Program-made: the position numbers and the translations under genes | Shown: positions 50,701-61,383 of the stretch, piece by piece | Position numbering within the stretch: position 1 is the first letter of the stretch | How the letters are laid out: each line of letters begins with the position of its first letter | Assembly: GCF_026914265.1 (NCBI RefSeq) | Contig: NC_069122.1 | Span: 33,035,473-33,099,472, forward strand | DNA: 64,000 nt | Direction of reading: 5' to 3' | From: Mya arenaria | Lineage: Eukaryota > Mollusca > Bivalvia > Myida > Myidae | Notes under the pieces: generated by a model | What the model was told of the DNA's origin: nothing | Databases searched by the model: none | Seen by the model: the letters and a program-made list of their open reading frames with translations, nothing else

Positions 50701-53700
50701 GTTAACTAACACAAACAATAGGTAACTATCAGTTTCATTATGATAGTACCATTGAAACAACGGGGGCGAGCTACTATATGAACACATTAACTACAAGCTG
50801 AGGTTTCTCAACACTCAATATAAGAAAATAGATAAACAAAACTCAGAAAGATGTGTTACATGAACAGACTTTTAACGAGGTATATAAAATAAGCAAACTT
50901 ATATCGCTATACTTCATGAACAAAACTCTTAAAAACCTGTATTTTATGAAATCTATCCTGAAATAGCCACTTGACATGAATAAACCCTGAACGAGCTATA
51001 TTACATTAACAAACCTCTGAATGAGCTTTATAACATGAACAAAACGATAAAAGAACTATTTTAAATTACAAAATTCTGAAAAAGCTAAACTACATTTACA
51101 AAACTCTTTAAGAGCGGTTATTCAACTAAATGAAATCCTACTCTACCTATAACATGATGGAACCCATAATCGAGATTTATTACATAAGCAAAAATCTTAA
51201 AGCGCTACACTCCATTAACAAAACTTTAACATAGCCATATTGAAGTGAACAAAACACTGTAGGACCTAACAAGGAAAACAGTAAGTCATCTATGTTACAT
51301 GAACAAACATGTTAAAGATCTATTCTACAATTACAAATATGTTAAAGATCTACATCACAAAGGCAATACACTGAAAGAATGTTCAAAGTAAAGCACATGA
51401 ACAAAACTCATTAATATCCTAATTGTTTGGAAGAAATCTGAAAGAGCTATTTTTACATGAAGTTCAAAGTACATCAAATGACTAAATCTTTTGCATATCT
51501 ATATTAATAAAGACCTATATTTCGTTTCAATGTGCCATTTTACTAAAAACATTTATTTGAACATATTGATCAAGGTTTTTTCTACAAAATATATCAACCT
51601 CATAAAAAAAAATTGAATTTTGAACACTGTATTTAATTTCAAATTAGTACATCACATATACACTGGCCATTGTTTGGACTTTTTTCATCGTAATTTCAAT
51701 ATAAAAATATGTTTTGACTTATGGAGCTTTACTCAAGAAGACGATAAAGACGTTATTTCAGTTGATATATTAAAAGCTGGTCAGTTAGATAATTAAAGCA
51801 GCCACCGTAATGGACTGCAAAACACCTTTGACTGTAAAGATTGATGTTGCTGTGAAAGAGATGGTAGCAGGAGATTGGCGATACATAGTTTTATGTACTG
51901 CTTATGAGGTAAGGATTTCAGAAAGGAGTATTTTTGTATTTTTACGAAAACATCGGTTAAACCAGTATTTATTTTGGTTAAAATAATAAGTTCAATACAC
52001 ATATAATAGCAAATAGACATATCATCACAAAGTAATCATGATAGTCTGTGTTCGTAAGTATGGGTATACTAAAACATTGGAAGGAAGAAATACAGATATG
52101 CTAGGCATACATTGTGGAATTTACAGCAAAATAATTTCGTGTGTCAATTCAGGTTTGCTTGATATTTACCAAACAATTTAACTTTTTGAAATAGCTTTGT
52201 ACATGAACAAAATCATGAAAGAACTACAGCACATGAACAAATGTTAGCATTTGAAGACACTGAAGTATGGCCATAAAAAAGGTTTCATAAAATGTGCATG
52301 CCGTGCCAATGAAGCAAATACTAAACATCAAATGCCTCAGCTATTGAATAAAATCACGTGTCTATCGTGGAACGGACGTGTTTGGAGTTTATTAAATCAT
52401 CTGAGACATTTCCCTTGATTCTGGGTATTCTCCTTCACTAAAAGCCTGTCCGCGTTGGTAATTTACCACGACATAAGACAGAGTATTGGTAATTTGACGA
52501 AATGGCCTAGTTTTATGCACGCATTAACAAAATGCAGAGATATTCTTCTGAAATTTCGTTTCCCTTCTAAGGTTAAATTACATTTATTACAAGCATATTT
52601 CTGACACCATAGCCAAATGTTTGGTAATATTTTGAACAAATTTTACATCATAACGCATACGGCAAGTGTCATTGATACTCGAAATCAAAGAATAAGTGCT
52701 ACTATTCAAAGCGATTATGTGATGAAAATTATGCATTATTTTGCTACTGACAGATTTTACCTTCGATAGTAGTTAACCTATACATCAGTTACAAAATAAG
52801 TTAGGATGTCAGAATGTTTGGTTTTAAACAACAACAAAAAACAGTGAAGTGTTAGAGACAGGGAAATCTTGCAAAGACAAGTGTATTACGTGTAGTATAT
52901 ATAGACACCAACAGAGGGTGTTTCTTGCTGATTCCTACTTGATATTATTGTTCATGAAATAGTCAACATGAAATTCAAAAGAATATAGTAGTATCGTAGG
53001 CGGAAGTTTATAAGGTAACACTCTCAAAAGATATTGCGCAAAACTCAAACTAAACTAGTTGTTGATGTAACAGACTGCAACAACATCAAGTGACTTTACG
53101 TATAGCATAGTCTTGATGTCAACGAACAGTCAAATAACACCTAGTGGTTAGAGATTGAGCAAAGTCGTTTAAACGTTAAATGACTCATACAACAATTCTT
53201 AGTGCCTTAACATTGAACGAAATCTTCTTGGTGAGTTCAACTAATAGTACAGCATCATCTAGTGGCTTCACTTTAAGATAAAGATAAGATAGTGCATTTA
53301 TACTGAATAACATTGGATGTCGTGAAATTGTAATATAACATCTTGTGAAATGTTATGATGCGAAGCCTTATATATATATTCTTTAAACAATGAAGTTGAA
53401 AGAGGTCGCTTAATGATTCTTTTGCCATTTTTTGCGCTTTTGAAACCCAATCACAAGCTTCGAATAAGCACCATATTCAAATGATAATCCTCGCGCAAGA
53501 GTTTTTGAAAAGCAACATGAAACAACGGGGTAGCAAGAGGGGAGATCACTACGTAGAGGTTTGCATCAGTTAAAGTTTAACAGTCTTAACGGATATTAAA
53601 GTGCACTGCGCATCATTCTTCAGACAAATATTTAAACAATCTTACAAGCATATGAAAGGATGTGTACGGATACTTCCTGTAATATTTAAAAAAATAGCTT

Positions 53701-55866
53701 TAAGAACACGAAATTACGTGTATGTTAATTCTCGTTATGATACAAAAACAAGCTTGCAAGTACAAAAATAACGTGTTTATATACTTCTTATAAGTTAAAA
53801 AAAACATACAATAATACGAAACAACGTGTATACTTCTCGTTAAGAAAACAAAGCTAACACGTACATGAATCAACGTATACGTACTTCTTGTAATTGACGT
53901 CAACGTATCATTCGAAAAGTGAACGGTAACGTTTAAGACTTTCCCTTCCGCAGACGAGTACCAAACATCACTATCAGTGGTGTTTAACCGAAGAGATTCC
54001 GTTGTGTTTTTCTCGACTAGAACTTCTTCGGAACGATACTGAAATAATAACCAAGGCATCAAATGTTAAAAGTAATTTAGTTTGGGACATTTTTGCTTAA
54101 GACATATCAATCATGTGTGTCCGGACCAGATAGAAAAATCGAGCCTCAGGCACGTTGCGTAGGCAGTAACTCAGCAAGCCTCGTTACACAGGTGCCCGCT
54201 GGTCGGATTTTTCTATCTGGACCGGAAACACATGACATATTTTATTATTTCGTACAAGAGGGGTTCTACGTTAACCCTAAGTTATGGTTGATCAATGTCC
54301 AACCTCGCCTTACCGTCGGTTGTTCGCTAGAAACCTGCAGTCAAGTATTTAACCTTTGCTAAGTTGTCCATAGGTAATATTTTGGCCAAATTGCAAAATT
54401 AAATAATTTGGTTATTGGATATAAGTAATGATTGGGTAAACTTTGACCAAACAAAATAATCAACCAGTGTCATACAATTGCCTTTGTCCTTAAATGGTGA
54501 CCTTGACCTTGAACCAATACGCCTAGGACATTGATTCCGAATTGCTTGGTCTTACATAATTCGTGCGTCCACAAAATAGAGTGTAAATGTTGTTTGGTCT
54601 TATATAATTTGTGCGCCCATCCTGTTTTAACAGAGGTTGGTGTAGATATTGCTTGGTCTCATATAATTCGTGCGCCCATCCTGTATTAACAAAGGAGAGT
54701 GTAGATATTGCACGGTCTCTTATGTTATGTGTGTTCGAGCTGTATTCACATATCAGAGTGACAATGCCTTAAAGCTCTTTAAAGAATGCCCATTCGGGTT
54801 TAAGCACATCCATACTGTATTAACACTAATGAAAATGCATATTGCTTTGTCTCATATAATTCATGCGCCCATCCTGTATTAACACATGAGTGTATAAATA
54901 TTGCTTAGGCACATATGTTTCGTGTGCCCATCCTGTTTCAATAGAGTTGGGGTTTTATTTGTCTGGTCTCATATGTTGCGCCAATCCTGTATTAAAAGAG
55001 CAGAATGGAAATAATGTTTGGTCTCATATGATGCAGGCGCCTACCCTGTATTAAAAGAGCAGCATGTAACTATTGCTTGGTCTCATATGATGCGGGCGCC
55101 AATCCTGTTATAAAAGAGCAGAATGTAAATATTGCTTGGTCTCATATGATGCAGGCGCCTATCCTGTATTAAAAGAGCAGAATGTAAATATTGCTTGGTC
55201 TCATATGATGCAGGCGTCCACCCTGTATTAAAAGAGCAGAATGTAAATATTGCTTGGTGCCATATGATGCAGGCGCCCATCCTTTATTAAAAGAGCAGAA
55301 TTTAAATATTGATTTGTCTCATATCATTCATGCGCTCATCCTTTATTAACACAGGATAGTGAAACATTTTGCTTGGTTTTAGACGATTCGCTCGTCAATC
55401 CCGTATTAACTATGGAACGTGTAAATATTGAGTTGTCTCGTATGGTGTGTGTGTGTCCGAACTGTTTACACATATGGGAGTGGAAATGCTTAAAGCTCTT
55501 TCCCCTATTAGCGTTTAAACATAGAACGCATACTGTATTTTACAGGGGACTGTACATATTAATTGGTCTTATATAATGCTTTCTTCCAAGCTGTAATTAT
55601 CACACAGGAGGGTGTTAATGCGTTTAATCTCGTTATATAAGTACAATCAGCATTTAAATAGTTAGCACTTCTGCGTTCTTACAAAATGGAAATTCAAAAT
55701 GAAATTGTAGAAAGCATGCATTCTAAATGAAATAACAAGTATTGTATATTCCAAGTGAACTAAAAAAAAATATTGTATATTCTAAGCCAAATGACAAATA
55801 TTGTAAAAATCGTGTGTACTTACACCTTCGTAGGCGGCGACTATGAGATTGTCAGGAAACATGTTT
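41566..55866 (-). CDS. SLC1A: SLC1-family excitatory amino acid transporter, C-terminal seven coding exons
   Basis: In transcription order the exons are 55866-55824, 54038-53885, 47748-47562, 46033-45800, 45511-45317, 42829-42695 and 41770-41566. All have GT-AG ends and matching phases, giving 1153 nt. SLC1 proteins are plasma-membrane trimers that take up glutamate/aspartate with Na+ and H+ in exchange for K+. Visible landmarks in order: RNMFPDNL; an extracellular loop with four N-x-T sequons; TM4-TM5; the HP1 serine run SSSSATMP; TM7 [17 protein letters not shown]2 [16 protein letters not shown]; and TM8 VDWFLDRFRT.TNVMGDS. The Arg in the second position of RT (DRFRT), which pairs with the side-chain carboxylate in acidic amino acid transporters and is replaced in neutral (ASCT-type) members, is present, so glutamate/aspartate is the expected substrate. 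The N-terminal exons (TM1-TM3) are not visible and presumably lie beyond 64000. Confidence 0.93.
42695..42829 (-). CDS. SLC1A: SLC1 transporter exon (HP2 and TM8 start)
   Basis: 135 bp with CAG acceptor (42832-42830) and GTAAGT donor (42694-42689). It encodes [20 protein letters not shown] (HP2, the extracellular gate) and [12 protein letters not shown] of TM8. Confidence 0.95.
42830..45316 (-). other. SLC1 intron between the TM7 and HP2 exons
   Basis: 2.5-kb intron without exon-like sequence. It contains one copy (44993-45060) of the ACAATCGTAACAACT repeat family found at 38543-38655. Confidence 0.6.
45317..45511 (-). CDS. SLC1A: SLC1 transporter exon (HP1 end and TM7)
   Basis: 195 bp with CAG acceptor (45514-45512) and GTATAC donor. 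It encodes the end of the serine-rich HP1 motif (SSATMPVTL), the [20 protein letters not shown] segment and TM7 [15 protein letters not shown], the unwound Na+/substrate-binding helix. Confidence 0.95.
45800..46033 (-). CDS. SLC1A: SLC1 transporter exon (TM5-TM6-HP1)
   Basis: 234 bp with CAG acceptor (46036-46034) and GTAAGT donor (45799-45794). It encodes [19 protein letters not shown], two hydrophobic helices ([16 protein letters not shown] and [16 protein letters not shown]) and [10 protein letters not shown] entering HP1. Confidence 0.95.
46034..47561 (-). repeat. SLC1 intron built largely from decayed copies of the adjacent exon end
   Basis: Between about 46376 and 47500 at least five, perhaps eight, copies about 80-110 bp apart resemble the last ~60 bp of the exon 47562-47748 plus its donor. 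On the plus strand the exon reads CATTACCAGATGAAGATAAC...GTGGCATCAGCGAGGC. Copies include GATGAAGATAA at 46383 with GTTGCATCAGCGATGC at 46406, AAAGATGTCCGTTGTGGC with TTCAGCGAGGCC at 46473-46500, AGTGGCATCCGCGAGC at 46573, GATTTGAGCGAGACAGTTGC at 46670, and CATTACCAGGAGG at 46927. In gene sense the best copy still reads [11 protein letters not shown] against [11 protein letters not shown]. Confidence 0.7.
47562..47748 (-). CDS. SLC1A: SLC1 transporter exon (TM4c-TM5)
   Basis: 187 bp with acceptor TTTCCAG (just before 47748) and donor GTAATG (47561-47556). It encodes [20 protein letters not shown], the TM helix [16 protein letters not shown] and [12 protein letters not shown]. The last two bases (TG) complete Trp with the next exon, matching the conserved W-S/A-P-V/I-G motif. 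Both junctions of this exon have tandemly repeated relatives in the flanking introns. Confidence 0.95.
47742..48290 (-). repeat. 95-bp tandem array containing the 3' splice acceptor of the SLC1 exon
   Basis: GTGATATCTGGAAATAAATG (plus strand; the reverse complement of polypyrimidine-CAG-ATATCAC) occurs at the real acceptor (47749-47751 is the AG-containing triplet). It recurs with exact 95-bp spacing at 47844, 47939 and 48034, then once more in diverged form at 48124. Each unit also holds two ACATAT-TAATTGTG-type words. Units are nearly identical; further decayed copies trail to about 48290. Three to four intact decoy acceptors therefore lie upstream of the real one in gene sense. Confidence 0.9.
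48320..48400. repeat. three-unit 26-bp tandem repeat
   Basis: TTGTCAATCA(T/G/A)TT.A with CGAAACGT words, three times, in the SLC1 intron. Confidence 0.6.
48401..50760 (-). other. SLC1 intron, no structure recognised
   Basis: AT-rich intronic sequence. Nothing supported on either strand; frames at 49823-50056 and nearby are taken as chance. Confidence 0.4.
50761..51530. repeat. decayed 30-bp minisatellite in the SLC1 intron
   Basis: A degenerate unit of the form ACATGAACAAAACTCTGAAA followed by GAGCTATATT recurs at 30-bp spacing (clearest at 50990-51120). A few more units follow at 52190-52250, so the array was interrupted or has decayed in between. Confidence 0.7.
52180..52255. repeat. outlying units of the 30-bp minisatellite
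   Basis: ACATGAACAAAATCATGAAA, then GAACTACAGC, then ACATGAACAAATG, the same unit as 50761-51530. Confidence 0.6.
52256..53711 (-). other. SLC1 intron, weak repetitive texture only
   Basis: Around 53030-53330 words such as AACATCAAGTGACTT, AACACCTAGTGGTT and GCATCATCTAGTGGCTTCA recur about 60-100 bp apart, suggesting a very decayed array. No gene. Confidence 0.35.
53712..53884 (-). repeat. decayed repeat resembling the 5' splice donor of the SLC1 loop exon
   Basis: At the donor of exon 53885-54038 the gene-sense sequence is ACAAGAA|GTACGTATACGTTG. Three related segments follow downstream in the intron about 45-57 bp apart: CGAGAAGTATACACGTTG (around 53840), TAAGAAGTATATAAACACG (around 53785) and a weaker one near 53730. 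Two keep an AGAA|GTATA donor-like core. Confidence 0.55.
53885..54038 (-). CDS. SLC1A: SLC1 transporter exon (glycosylated extracellular loop)
   Basis: 154 bp with TTTCAG acceptor and GTACGT donor. It starts in phase 0 and leaves one base that completes Asn with the next exon. It encodes the lineage-variable loop between TM3 and TM4 with four N-glycosylation sequons (NTT, NTT, NVT, NDT) and acidic residues. Assignment rests on position, phase and loop composition, since this loop is poorly conserved. Confidence 0.85.
54111..54235. mobile_element. 125-bp MITE-like inverted-repeat element in the SLC1 intron
   Basis: Arms 54111-54140 and 54206-54235 are 30-bp inverted repeats (TCATGTGT.TCCGG.CCAGAT...) with two mismatches. 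GACATAT occurs just left (54101-54107) and is matched at 54234-54240, hinting at a direct repeat. It sits about 70 bp upstream, in gene sense, of the acceptor of the loop exon. The 89-codon frame across it is chance. Confidence 0.7.
54536..55600 (+). repeat. 58-bp minisatellite with higher-order repeat in the SLC1 intron
   Basis: About 15 units with ATTGCTTGGTCTCATAT, GCAGGCGCC.ATCCTGTATT and AAAAGAGCAGAATGTAAA. The central units (about 55010-55300) are nearly identical; outer ones have decayed. A two-unit block with AATGC(C)TTAAAGCTCTTT at about 54704-54820 recurs at about 55424-55540, a second-level repeat of about 720 bp. Confidence 0.9.
55824..55866 (-). CDS. SLC1A: SLC1 transporter micro-exon (RNMFP motif)
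   Basis: 43 bp with acceptor CTTCAG and donor GTAAGT (55823-55818). Its first base completes an Arg codon; it then encodes [14 protein letters not shown] and ends in phase 0, joining exon 54038-53885. R/NMFP.NL is a hallmark at the end of TM3 in SLC1 transporters. This is the most 5' exon found in the window. Confidence 0.88.
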
Positions 55867-58800
55867 CTGAAGGAAAATAATATATTAACTTTTATTACAT
55901 AACGATGTTATCATAGATACATAGCATATGTTTTTGTTGATTTCAGTGTAAGATTTAAGATTGTGTTTTTATTCCACGTCTGATCACATGGAAAAAAATA
56001 TTCCAGGATGGCGAAGCTACGAATAATAATATACTTTTTTATGATCACAAGTAAAATTAAGCAAATTCTTACACAGACATCATAAAATGTTCTGTTTCAT
56101 TTATGCTTATGTTCGGAGTTACTTTTTTCTTCATTTTGATGCCAAAAGTGAGAACTCTGTGTGTCATCTCCAAGCCAGATCTGTAGTAAACCGTAAGAGC
56201 ACGTGAAAAGCACATGTGACCAAACAGGTCCCCAACATTTGTATTGGCTTATCCTTGATTCTTCTATTTTTTGAAACTTTTTTATTCAATATTGAAGCAA
56301 ACGGTTTTAATTTATTATTTTGATGAATAGTTGTTACATATTTGTCACCACGAGGTTAACAAAGGTCAACAAACAAAAAAGTTGTTAAAGTTGTTACTTT
56401 CACAACTGTGAAAATATACATCACAGTTGTTGTTGTTTTTTACTGATAAAACTTGATATTTCACCAAAAAGAATAAACAAAACATTTGTTTATATCATAT
56501 TAATGTGCATTAACTTTAATATAACAAATTGAATATTAATTCAAATTAATTTCACTTTCCTTATCTAGTTCCAACATTGAACCAAAATCTGAACAAAATC
56601 TTCATTCTGGGCTATGAATATGTCACGCATTAAAAATAATCTTACATTCGCTGTGACCTTATTCAAACATTAATGAAACTCGTAACAGAAAACATATAAA
56701 GCTCACAAAGGCCTGTTTCATGACTTATCTAAACTCGTTTTATAAAGTTTCGTATTAAATTTCAAATTATGAAATATTTTATATATCCGGACACCTAGGG
56801 CTCGAACTTGCTTGCCGGCTCACACTAGATGTAAAGGACCGATTTTCTTTCAATGCAGGTAAGCATTCCCACTTAACTTGAATTTCCCAAGGCTCGAGGT
56901 ATTTTCGGTACCTGTGAGTTCTAACTAACGGGGTTCGACTATATTAATTGATACCTTATCGATGTAAATTGGGTTAAAACCACTATTCATTCAGTGTTTA
57001 ATGGCATCTATAAATGTAATACGTTTTATCACATTTCCAATCATAACATTGTCTCAGTCCTCTAGGGATGGAAATCAAATCAAATTGAGTTGTAAATATT
57101 TTACGAGCAAATTTAAGACATGTCGAATAGTTGTGAAAATGGTAATTGATTTGCAAAATCCTCAGAGTTTTGGGTTTTAAAACGATTTGACACTTTGCCA
57201 TGTCACAGAAGGGAAGATGTCGGTTTCCACATTGATGCAGTCACTTAGTTTCACCGAATAACAGCACGTGGGGAAACAATGAGAGAGGAGTTTGTCAGAC
57301 CAAGACATTTCGAATTGTTTTGCATATGCTTCTAATTAAATCTAAGACAAAATCCTCAATACCTCTATTTGCAAAGACAGAAAATATCCCCTCGCCCTCC
57401 AATGCAGTTTATAATATATTTTATGTTGTTTCTGGTAAGAATGATTTAAAATGTGTCATAACGCGATACAGTATACACTTAATACGATCAAAAAACTTTC
57501 TAAAATGGAAAGAAAACGCGAAAATGTTTAACAACAACATCAGCTGTCTGCTTCAGCATTATTTAAAGCGTTGACATTTCCGTTATAATCTAAATGGTCT
57601 AATTTGTATTTTGAAACCTCGCAATTGCAAACACATTGCAGAAAATTGGACAATTATCTGTGCTCAACGAAACACTGTAAGCCACGATATGGCCATTTTC
57701 ATAAAGCTTTATCGAGATATTTTCTTCAACTGTACTCTCTAGGGACTCTGATTGAAGCCTCTCTTTCAGCCCGTATGCTCCCACAGGGGCTAGTATGATT
57801 GTACTAAGTATATTTTACATGTATGCGGAGCGGATAAAAACTTCGACCCGACCGCACGTGCGGAAGCCGGTTCTCAAACAAAGACAATCTTTTTTAAAAG
57901 GTGCACGACGTAGGTTGATGTAAAGTTGAAAAAAAAACAATAATAGCTACGTGACCAGGCATTCCCCAGTTAAAAAAGTGCCAACACGTCGCTAATATTT
58001 TCTATCTGTACCTTAATCCTTTGCGTTCTTGGTTTTAGTAATTACAATCAAATGAGTTAAAGACAATAGTGCATTATAATTTAAAAGAAAAATAACATCA
58101 ACATAAAGTGTGCGCCTTTAAGATCAAATTATTACTTGGACAGAATTTACTGGTCCAAATGTGAAGAAATTAGTATTAATCACATAATTTACTGGTCCAA
58201 AGGTGAGGAAATTAGTATTAATGAAAGGAAAGAGGATAAAAACTAGTGTTTGTTATTGATATGTTTACTCCTTTTTTACAGTAAAAATAGCAAATCGTAC
58301 ACTTTGATTCAAGAAAATATATATTTTGAGAATAGGATGCCTTCGCAAGGGTTTTTTTATTAGCGAAAATTAAAATAAATTTGCAGTTTCGAACTTTTAT
58401 TTTAATGTAAAGTCAGAACTTCAGACGACATCATAGGCAATAACTTGTGATATTTATTTCTCCAGCAGGAAATTGCATTTCTACGCGTTGATCTGCAACA
58501 GTTACTATTATGTCACGTTTAAGGGAAACGCAAAATGACGCAGAATAACTAAAATATAAATAATTAAAGGTCTGCGTATATATTGTAGATACCCTGACAC
58601 TGTCCGTCGCTGATGAATACGAAAAGCGCCTCTTAAATCCTCATGGGGAGTCTTCTACTCATGTAAATTGAATAACGCCGAGATAAAGTACATATTTCAT
58701 TGATTCCGAATTTTTTGTGCAGATTTTGTTATAAAACGATGTTGCTTTTTTGTATTTTATTTTAATTGACCATGATGATAAAGTCAGACATCTATTTTAT

Positions 58801-59059
58801 CTAGTTTTGGAAAAAAATAATTTGTCGAAAAGGGAATCACGAAAGAAATGATCCAATTTGTTTTTCCATTAACAATTATGACAAAAACATGTTTCTTACT
58901 ATTTTTTTAACATGTTTGTTAAAATACTAAGTTCTAGTGCAAAGAAGAGTAAGTAGACATTTTTAAATCGTCCTTTTTATCTTTATTTTAACCATTTAGA
59001 GATACAAACGGTATTATTTTCAGAGGATATATTGTCGAATTTCTAAAGATATATCTTAA
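55867..59059 (-). other. presumed SLC1 intron, nothing recognised
   Basis: I searched for TM1-TM3 exons on the minus strand and found none. Around 56800-56940 there are tRNA-B-box-like words (GGCTCGAAC; GGGGTTCGACT), too isolated to call. Frames at 57320-57798 lack splice or family support. Confidence 0.4.
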
Positions 59060-59585
59060 AAGGCTTAGAACTATTTATTCCCTGAGTGCTTCAAATTGCG
59101 AATTGTTTACGCGGAGTGAATATGCATCTTGAAATGTATTGACTGCCGCCATGATTATTTAACCTAATAAAACAGATAAAGAAACGGAGTGTTAAAGATA
59201 TTGTGAAGTCCCGAGAGATGACAAAAACTCAGTCCAAGATTTCGTGAACGTCAGACAAATCAGCAAAGACAATAAATCAATGCTTGCCAGTACGATAGCA
59301 TGGTTTATTGAAATAATTACTCTTAACAATCGCCGCGAGCAAGGCCCTAGCGGAATCAGGAAATGAAATCAGTTGGGGACATTGCTTCATAATTACACAC
59401 AAACGCACCATTAGCTGAAACAAGTGCTACGTCTAGGGGATAAAGGAGAATGGGCAATGTTCCGTCCGGGACTGCCGCCTCAGTCGTGTTTTAAGTAACT
59501 TGCCGGGGGGAAAAGTCGGTGATCTATGGCAGAGTGCTTGACACTTGGTAGATTACTACACTACTCGGCTTGTCCATGCCGTTTT
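59060..59585 (+). repeat. triplicated segment, copy 1
   Basis: Collinear with 61384-61911 over about 530 bp. Shared words include CCCTGAGTG, ATGCATCTT, CAGTCCAA, TTACTCTTAACAATC, GGGGACATTGCTTCATA, ACAAGTGCTACGTCTAG and CGGTGATCTAT. A more diverged third copy lies at about 60235-60600. Confidence 0.8.
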
Positions 59586-59764
59586 TGGCTTCATAACCGG
59601 GAATGTACTTATTCTGTGATGACAGACCATAGTTTAGACTATTTAAATGGACTCATTACTTGAAAGTTGTGCATTGCTTTGCTGACAATTCCAAAAAGGC
59701 ATTTTAGTTTAGTTTAATTTATAACGATTGTGAAGCAAGTTATAACAACATTATATTAATCACT

Positions 59765-59965
59765 CTCGTTGGCTCGATTTTACGCTCGAGTTTGGGCTTG
59801 TGTTGTTGGGGGGGGGGGGGACCCGGAGTACCCTGAGGAAACCTACCGGCCCGGCTTTGTGACAACAAATCAAACACACTTGCTTCCAATGGCGAGTGCG
59901 CTTACCGAACAACCAACCGACATTTTTTGCCAAAAGGACGCTATTTTTCCCCTATCAGCCCCGCC
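59765..59965. other. GC-richer patch with a G12 run, unassigned
   Basis: Contains a run of 12 G (about 59808-59820) followed by CCCGGAGTACCCTGAGGAAACC and TACCGGCCCGG. It looks like part of a dispersed repeat by composition, but no second copy is present in the window. Confidence 0.3.
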
Positions 59966-60234
59966 ACCATTGCCTTTTAGGTGAAAAACCCCTGTAGTAT
60001 GCCCCTTTAGTTTCCATCATATTATTGAAATCTATCAGATTCTTTATTAGGAGGTTCCAACTTAAATGTTAATTGGTGAACACCAAGGGGAAATATAACT
60101 ACCCCACTCGTAAAATACAGCTTTCGACTCTCACTCTGTGAAACATATTGTCATCTTATACTGAGAAAGCAATTAACCTATTTACTTTACCTTTTTTAGG
60201 CAGTCATATGAACGACAGTTTATAAACATTTTAA

Positions 60235-60600
60235 AGTGATGACAGATCTGACGTCCAAGAGTTCTTTTATAAAACGAAATCGCAAAAATAAAAAGATAGA
60301 AATATGTTCGCCAGTAAGTATGATTTATTAAAATATTCATCTATAACACTCTGCGAAAGCCAGACCTTGGTAGTTTCGGGAAATTAAATCAATCGGAGAC
60401 ATGACTCCATAATTACATGCATACGCGCCATTACATGAAACAAGCGCATTGTCTACTAGAAAGAACGGCAAAAAAGCCAATGTCTCGACCGGAAATGAGA
60501 CCCAAATAGTATTGGAACTAACAAATCAAAGATAAACTTCCCTGATAGGCAAACAGTCCACCTTGTATGCAATGATCTTCAACTCGGGTGCGACATCAAG
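60235..60600 (+). repeat. triplicated segment, copy 2 (diverged)
   Basis: Shares GTCCAAGA, CGCCAGTA, GAGACATGACTCCATAATTACA, CGCCATTA.ATGAAACAAG and TGTCTCGACCGG with copies 1 and 3. Confidence 0.65.
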
Positions 60601-60771
60601 GAGACTAGCAGGGAGCAAAGCCGCTGTATTACCGTTACGGATTTACTAATATAAGATTATTGAGGGTCCACTGAAGTATTTCGCTGATGAATTGAGAATG
60701 TGCACGGGTCGCGGCGCAGGAACTACTCAATAACTCCGAAATGAAGCACATCATGTTTCATTTGTTCTGGA

Positions 60772-60960
60772 GGTTGTGTGTGTGTGTGTGTGCGTGTGTG
60801 CGTGTGTGCGTGCGTGCGTGTGTGCGTGTGTGTGTGTGCGTGTGCGTGTGTGTTCTGAAGTGTGTTCTGGAGTATGTTCTGGAGTGTGTGTTTGTTTGTG
60901 TGTGTGTCCATGTGTGTGTCCGTGCGAGCGTGCGTGCGTGCGTGCGTGCGTGCGTGTGGG
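60772..60960. repeat. GT/GTGC microsatellite
   Basis: Interrupted GT and GTGC array with an internal GTTCTGGAGT(G/A)T triplet. The cysteine/valine frames are artefacts. Confidence 0.95.
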
Positions 60961-61383
60961 AGTAAATTTGATTTTGGTGCGTTTATTTATATGTTTCTAG
61001 TTTAAATCTTACCAGGGTTATTAATTTAAACTAATTTTATCTAGTCTTTTGAACGGAGAAACACACTACAGAAAGTGGCCAAAAGGTATACTCCAAATCC
61101 ATTGAATTAGCGATTCCATTAGAAATTGAAACAGATTAAGCAGTCTCGTATTATACCTTTAAACATATTTGTTAAAACACATTGTGTAATGCAAACAAGA
61201 ATTAGTGGTCATTTTTTAAATCCTCATAAGTTCTTAACCATAAAGCATTACATCTTCCGGGAAATCAAGAAGAACACGGCCTCTATTCAAACAGATAAGT
61301 ATAACCTCTAACACTTTCAGACTTATTTAGATCATAATCTAGATAGTATTATTTGTTAATAGAACCTCTGAGAGCTATATTAC

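Noticed and set aside
54093..54362. 89-codon plus-strand frame
   Set aside because: It spans an inverted-repeat MITE and intronic DNA of the SLC1 gene, with no splice or family support.
55083..55280. Repetitive minus-strand frame
   Set aside because: It is a translation of the 58-bp minisatellite; units are not a multiple of three and the frame is incidental.
60723..61000. Cys-Val and His-Thr repeat frames
   Set aside because: Produced by the GT/GTGC microsatellite; the same applies to the frame at 1471-1737.
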